A stretch of 36,465 bases of DNA from Ferruginibacter sp. (GTDB lineage Bacteria > Bacteroidota > Bacteroidia > Chitinophagales > Chitinophagaceae), in contig JANXVN010000092.1 of the NCBI GenBank assembly GCA_025351645.1, positions 1-36,465 on the forward strand, in the 5' to 3' direction. Below, piece by piece: positions 32,364 through 36,465 of the stretch. A model generated the notes under the pieces. That model was not told the DNA's origin, ran no database searches, and worked only from the letters and a program-made list of their open reading frames with translations. Numbering within the stretch: the stretch's first letter is position 1; each line of letters begins with the position of its first letter. Position numbers and translations under genes: made by a program.

Positions 32364-33138
32364 GCTGTGCTTCTTTTACAAAAATTATGGAATGTGCTAA
32401 ACGGGTTTCTAAAAATTGAATATACACTTGCCGGTGTTCCTCAACAGATGTAAAAGATGTATCTGCCGCCAGCCATTCATCAGGTATCAAATCAATAATT
32501 GCACGGATCTTTTCGCTGGTAAGTATAGCTTTAAATTCAGTATCCACCGCATCTAGTTCTGTTGCCTGTGGAAGCAGTACATGATCCTTCACCAATATAA
32601 AAGGCCGCACCGCTTGCTGGTCTAGCAGTTGCCAGTTGTGGTGAAAATATAAACTGGCGCCATGGTCTATCAGCCATAATTCCTTATGCCACCAAAGCAT
32701 ATTGGTATTGCGCACAGTGCGGTCCATATTGGTTATCAGGCAATCAAGCCACACAATCTGCGAAGCCAGCCTTGTATTAATAACCGTAACCGCAGGGTCA
32801 AAAGTTATAGCACCCGAAAGGTAATGCACTGCCAGGTTAAGCCCGGTGCTGCGCTTTAAAAGGTCTTGTATTTCTTCATCGGGTTCCGTCCTTCCAAAGG
32901 CTTCGTCTACGTGTGCAAAAACAATTTCCGGCATTTTAAAACCTAGAGCCCTGGCAATTTCGCCACCAATCAATTCGGCGGTCAACGCCTTTATCCCCTG
33001 CCCTGCGCCCCTGAATTTTAGCACATATAAAAATCCATCATCAGCCTCTACAATGGCAGGCAAAGAACCACCTTCCCGCAAGGGCGTAACGTACCGCGTT
33101 ACATTAACCGACCGTATTGTAGATTCGTAATTGATCAT
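32341..33138 (-). CDS. HipA-like protein kinase (HipA_2 family)
   Basis: A 265-aa kinase-fold protein, shorter than E. coli HipA (440) because the HipA N-terminal subdomain is missing. The nucleotide lysine is probably K41 in YVLKFRGAG, and E55 in AELIGGEIA is the partner glutamate. The catalytic loop is NMDRTVRNTNML (residues 137-148, with D139 and N144), and the metal-binding aspartate is D158 in LIDHG. All four positions required for phosphotransfer are kept, so the protein should be active. The protein substrate is unknown. No HipB-type antitoxin gene lies next to it; the overlapping partner is DUF3037. A 49-bp palindrome lies about 170 bases upstream. Confidence 0.88.
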   Translation of the reverse strand: MINYESTIRSVNVTRYVTPLREGGSLPAIVEADDGFLYVLKFRGAGQGIKALTAELIGGEIARALGFKMPEIVFAHVDEAFGRTEPDEEIQDLLKRSTGLNLAVHYLSGAITFDPAVTVINTRLASQIVWLDCLITNMDRTVRNTNMLWWHKELWLIDHGASLYFHHNWQLLDQQAVRPFILVKDHVLLPQATELDAVDTEFKAILTSEKIRAIIDLIPDEWLAADTSFTSVEEHRQVYIQFLETRLAHSIIFVKEAQHAAEALV

Positions 33139-33612
33139 ACAATATATTTAAGTGGATGTAGCTGTAGTTATAAATAAGTGCCAAAATTAATTCTTTTTTA
33201 TGAAGGAGTTTAACAGTTGCGGATATGGGCATACGGTTTTGTAATGAACATAAGTTAAAATACAATTTTGGCTATACAAATACATCAGGCATGTGATGCT
33301 GCGGAAAAATATTCAAAAGAGTTTACACTTTTTAAAAAGGTGCAAACTCTTTTGAATACTTTTCTAAGCCAATCACAAATTTATATGAAGGTCTGTGAGC
33401 TTTGTTTCCATTTATACTTTCCCTTGTGCCTGCTGCAAGCATGGCATCTTTACGCTTTAAAGGCTACCTTACCCTATCGAGACGCTGATGTGTTTTTGTG
33501 GCATAAATAATAGTAATATCCCTTCAATGCCGTTTAGCTATGGATTTATATGTTTGTCTTTACCTAACCCTACCCCTCTCCAAAGGAAATAAAAGGCTTT
33601 AACCTAACGGCA
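33139..33612. other. Intergenic region with a long palindrome and repeat copy 3
   Basis: The gap between the split acyltransferase and the HipA-like gene holds the palindrome at 33310-33358 and most of palindromic element copy 3. The reading frame that can be drawn across it on the plus strand is not credible because it runs through the palindrome. The rest is without recognisable structure. Confidence 0.6.
33310..33358. repeat. Near-perfect 49-bp palindrome
   Basis: TATTCAAAAGAGTTT (33310-33324) is the exact complement of AAACTCTTTTGAATA (33344-33358). Between them CAC-TTTTT-AAAAA-G-GTG continues the pairing almost to the centre. Read on the minus strand it is followed by ATTTTTCC, so it could end the acyltransferase transcript, or it may be a protein-binding site upstream of the HipA-like gene. 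Confidence 0.88.
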
Positions 33613-33615
33613 TTA
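33525..33615. repeat. Palindromic dispersed element, copy 3 (91 bp)
   Basis: The ends are CAATGCCGTTTAG (33525-33537) and CCTAACGGCATTA (33603-33615), diverged by a few bases from copies 1 and 2, and the central hairpin is weaker (CCTCTCC-aaa-GGAAAT). The rightmost three bases are the acyltransferase stop codon on the minus strand. Confidence 0.85.
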
Positions 33616-34740
33616 GTTTATCCTTTTTACTATTATCTTTTTTCGTAACCAGGCCCTTACCGGTACATCAAACAACATTAAGCTTGCATAAGCCAACACT
33701 ATAGCTCCTGAAAAGGTGAGCAGTGCATATGGCCATGCCCGCCATAATGTAACCCCGCTGTGGTTGCTTACCCAGGCTACATAAAAATATACAAGCACAT
33801 AATGAGTCATGTATAAAGGATAGGAAATATTACCAAGGAAGATACAAATTTTACTTTCCATTTGGCTAGCTACAACACCTCCGGCACCGATATATACAAT
33901 TAGGGGAAAAACAATGATGATGCAAAAAGCTTCGTACAAACCATTCATCCAGAGATGCCCGGCACCGCCTATCCTTGGCATAAGCAAAACAGCAGCAACA
34001 AGTAAGCTACACCACAAAAAAGCATTTTTGATATAGGCCGGCCGAGATACCCGCACTAAAAGCAAACCAGCAAAAAATGGAAATATGGTACGTGTTATCC
34101 CTACACGCATATGTTCGGCATTAAGCGTCCAGCCACCAGTAACATCTCCGTTAGGGTTAGTAACAGCAAAATGTAAAAGCACCGCGCCAGCAAATACTAC
34201 AACACAAGCCAATGCTTTTTTAGATAATTTTCTTATCCCCAGCGCATAAAGAATATTGGCTATATACTCAAAAAACAATGACCAGCCAACACTATTGAGC
34301 GGATGCATCTCTTACCAGCCACGTATATCCATAGCAAGTGGTATCGGTAAAATAGTATACCCTATCAGCATAACAACAATCAGCTTCCATACGGGGACTG
34401 TATGTATGAGCGGCCATATAGTTGAATCCGTAAAATAAAAGCCAATGGCGCCAAGCGTCATGCCTAATATAACAAGTGGTTGCAGCCGCTCAAAACGCTT
34501 ACGAAGAAAACTGCCGATAGTTAATTTGTTCCATTTGTCGTCGTACGCATAACCAATTACAAAGCCGGATAACAGAAAGAAAAAATCAACTGCCAAATAA
34601 CCGTGGTTTACCACATTGTTTAGGCGGTTGCTGGAAAGCGGTTCGGCAAGGTGAAAGAATACCACTATTATAGCTGCTACGCCCCTAAGCCCATCTAATA
34701 TTTGATAATGTGGTTTTGTACCAAGCTGGTTGTTGTCCAT
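33613..34740 (-). pseudogene. Acyltransferase-3 family (OafA-like) gene split by an in-frame TAA
   Basis: An inner-membrane O-acyltransferase of the OafA/YrhL type, which moves acyl groups onto surface sugars. ATG 34740 starts MDNNQLGTKPHYQILDGLRG, followed by the family motif VVFFHLAEPL (catalytic-type histidine), GYLAVDFFFLLSGFVIGYAY and the basic RKRFERLQPL. After DIRGW comes TAA (34314-34312), and the same frame resumes with EMHPLNSVGWSLFFEY, the conserved middle of the family, and continues through further membrane segments to RAWLRKKIIVKRIN. The total, ~375 codons, is the expected length. One base change (for example CAA to TAA) explains the break. It lies 17 bases after the rhomboid gene and probably shares its transcript. 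Its stop codon lies in a repeat element. Confidence 0.85.
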
Positions 34741-34757
34741 GTTTTATTTTATTGTGT

Positions 34758-36224
34758 TTAAACTGGCTCCAAGAATTGCACATCATCAGCTTGTCGTTTA
34801 AGTTGAGGATATAAAATTAGTCCGATTATAAACCCGCTTGTAAGTCCGCCGATGTGTGCAGCATTGTCAATACCTGCACCAGCAAATCCCATAAGTAAAT
34901 TATAGCCAATGAAAATTAATGTGCTTGTAAGGAATACTTTGATAAAATCTTTTGGAAATATTTTTGTTAGGAGTAAGGCAAGAAAAACACCGTAAAGCCC
35001 GAAGATTGCGCCCGATGCACCAATGCTTACAGTCGGCGCATGAAAATATAAACTGGCAATACTGGCAATAATGCCCGTAGTTAGATAGACTAATGCATAC
35101 CTTACTTTCCCCAATCGTGGTTCCAAAAAAATTCCAACAAATAAAAGCCCATACATATTTGCAATCAAGTGCATAAGCCCACCATGCAAGAATGTGCTGG
35201 AGAGTAGGCGCCACCATTCGCCATTTGTTGTTACAGGCTTATAATTTGCGCCCCAGGCTAAGAGGTCAACCGGTTTAAATGAAATAAATCCAAGCCCAGA
35301 AAAAACCATGAGGATAAAAATAAAAATATTCAAATCCATAATAATTGGAGTAATATAAAAACCTTCCCGTGGAAGAAAGAAAGCTACTGCTTCTTTCAAA
35401 TTTGTTTCTTTTATGGTTATTCCGTTTTTAAATTTATCTAATGCTTCTTCATCCATTTTTGGAATGAGCAACATGATTAACCAAATCACTGCGCCAATGC
35501 AAAATGCCCCAAAAATCCAAGATAGCTTATTTCCATTTCTGGCTTCAAATGGCTTGTTAACCGGAATTAAAACAGTAGTTGAATTGGGTATGTATTTTTT
35601 ATCGTTTTTAATTGCATCAATATACCTTTTATGGTCGTCAGTATTACCAATCTTATCAAAGTAGATAAATTCAGTTACATCTTTTTTATCAAAATCTGAT
35701 TGACTTTCACTTGCAAACTTTTTAAAGCGTCCTTCTTTTTCATCTTTGTTGAGGCGGTTGCGAATTTGTTTTTGATACTTAATACCATACCATGCCAAAC
35801 AATTTTTTTCAGATGTATCAACCGATGAATTAAGTATAGGCAATGCAATAAATAAGTTCATATTTAAGTATTCACTATTTTTTCCACTAACATCAAAACT
35901 GCTTTTAACACCGATTTTGTTTTTATCTATATAAAAGCTTTTTAGTGAATAATACTTGGTAGCAGCTTGCTTTTCAATTTGGCTAATAGTATCAAGCTTT
36001 GTAAGCACGCCTGATGCTGTTTCCAGATAGGATTGTGCAACAATGGTTGGAATTACAATTGCTAAGCCAGCAATAACTATATAAAGAAAAGGAAGGTCGC
36101 CCTTTTTTCTTTTCAAGTTCAAAAGTTTTATTCGGGGCCGCAACCAAATATAAATTGGTATCCATGGAAGTGCAAAAGGTAGCCACATGTTAACGATGTC
36201 TTCGTTGAGCGAGGATACTTGCAT
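34758..36224 (-). CDS. Rhomboid intramembrane serine protease
   Basis: A polytopic inner-membrane protease. From ATG 36224 (MQVSSLNEDIVNMWLPF) come two hydrophobic segments, a ~150-residue soluble part (about 90-230), another membrane segment and a C-terminal rhomboid domain (about 300-475). The catalytic dyad is S404 in GASGAIFG and H457 in NAAHIGG. The loop motif HGGLMHLIANMYGL is kept. At 488 aa the protein is a long rhomboid with extra N-terminal membrane segments. A TTG at 36272 extends the frame by 16 codons. In the neighbouring frame, 36225-36331 encodes a further membrane segment that reads naturally into this start, so the gene may begin at 36331 and be broken, or be joined by slippage in the A run. 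Confidence 0.88.
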   Translation of the reverse strand: MQVSSLNEDIVNMWLPFALPWIPIYIWLRPRIKLLNLKRKKGDLPFLYIVIAGLAIVIPTIVAQSYLETASGVLTKLDTISQIEKQAATKYYSLKSFYIDKNKIGVKSSFDVSGKNSEYLNMNLFIALPILNSSVDTSEKNCLAWYGIKYQKQIRNRLNKDEKEGRFKKFASESQSDFDKKDVTEFIYFDKIGNTDDHKRYIDAIKNDKKYIPNSTTVLIPVNKPFEARNGNKLSWIFGAFCIGAVIWLIMLLIPKMDEEALDKFKNGITIKETNLKEAVAFFLPREGFYITPIIMDLNIFIFILMVFSGLGFISFKPVDLLAWGANYKPVTTNGEWWRLLSSTFLHGGLMHLIANMYGLLFVGIFLEPRLGKVRYALVYLTTGIIASIASLYFHAPTVSIGASGAIFGLYGVFLALLLTKIFPKDFIKVFLTSTLIFIGYNLLMGFAGAGIDNAAHIGGLTSGFIIGLILYPQLKRQADDVQFLEPV

Positions 36225-36331
36225 TTTTTTAAAATAAGCCAGTTTAAAAATTTGTAGCCTGCGATTATGCAAATTGCAATTATCAAAAATGGCTTGAAGA
36301 TTAATTGTAGTTTGTCTTTCTTTCCAGTCAT
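36225..36331 (-). other. Probable rhomboid N-terminus in the neighbouring frame
   Basis: ATG 36331 opens MTGKKDKLQLIFKPFLIIAI with one membrane segment, ending FLNWLILKK at a run of seven A (plus-strand T at 36224-36230). An eighth A would read straight into MQVSSLNED of the rhomboid. The frame instead runs on for some 32 codons that look random. Either one A was lost, or ribosome or polymerase slippage joins the frames. Confidence 0.6.
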
Positions 36332-36465
36332 AGTTTGTGGTTAAAATCTGTGGTGTTTTATAGCAGGCAATAACTAGCTTATCGCAACTTAAAGGCTTTG
36401 TGATAATTACAACCGAATATAAGCGTTTAATCTATAATTTATTAATTCTTCTTTAGTCCGTAGTG

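Noticed and set aside
33268-33510. 80-aa plus-strand reading frame
   Set aside because: It runs through both arms of the 49-bp palindrome, so its first third is made of complementary arms; no gene-like pattern and no start context.
36128-36224. Continuation of the 36331 frame past the A run as a separate small protein
   Set aside because: Past LILKK the frame is antifunctional-looking sequence lying over the rhomboid coding region in another frame; the rhomboid frame carries the conserved reading.
1-36465. tRNA, rRNA or tmRNA genes
   Set aside because: I looked through all gaps for TTCGAATC-type T-arms and acceptor stems and for rRNA signature sequences, and found none. I cannot run a covariance search, so a divergent small RNA is not excluded.

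Overview
The window is AT-rich bacterial chromosome, and I read it as Bacteroidota, most likely the Chitinophagaceae. The main signs are a type IX secretion C-terminal sorting domain, a MurK-like kinase next to murQ, the ferredoxin/LuxC-type acyl-CoA reductase pair, a GreA-like small protein common in this phylum, and scarce Shine-Dalgarno signals. I see no rRNA, tRNA, CRISPR array, transposase or phage gene.

Layout. 1-534: gene-free, with a minisatellite. 535-3595 (minus): a cystathionine beta-synthase-like enzyme and an S41 protease. 3704-6755 (plus): a MurNAc-recycling pair (BadF-type kinase, murQ), then a secreted T9SS protein ending in a strong terminator. 7013-9731: a hypothetical protein, a small lipoprotein, an Alvin-type ferredoxin and a divergent LuxC-like reductase. 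9873-15921: HtrA protease, an NAD(P)-binding protein, cyclophilin, a GreA-like protein, a periplasmic metallo-beta-lactamase-fold phosphodiesterase, and a small protein with all the metal-ligand residues of encapsulated ferritin (EncFtn) but no visible cargo tag or shell gene. 16004-20138 (minus): an M28 peptidase, then a TetR / small HMA-like protein / MFS exporter cassette. 20402-24230: a large secreted GH2 glycosidase, then an azoreductase divergent from an HxlR regulator with a striking 18-bp-period operator. 24505-25689 is decaying sequence holding an OmpA-domain lipoprotein pseudogene. 25866-31217: an LEA2 lipoprotein, pyrE with a metal-binding-like secreted protein, Nudix, a thioesterase with coaD, pyrB and pyrR. 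31980-36331 (minus): a rhomboid protease with a frame break in its N-terminus, an acyltransferase split by an in-frame stop, and a translationally overlapping HipA-like kinase/DUF3037 pair.

The genes are mostly housekeeping: pyrimidine synthesis (pyrR, pyrB, pyrE), CoA synthesis, cell-wall recycling and envelope proteolysis. The less ordinary material lies between genes. About 90-bp palindromic elements share 13-bp inverted ends (three copies plus a divergent relative), a second family of about 77 bp occurs twice, and there are several long hairpins and direct repeats. Three genes are broken (OmpA lipoprotein, acyltransferase, rhomboid N-terminus), two of them adjacent. The candidates I would follow first are the shell-less EncFtn-like protein, the HipA-like/DUF3037 pair with its 49-bp upstream palindrome, and the palindromic repeat family, one copy of which supplies the acyltransferase stop codon.
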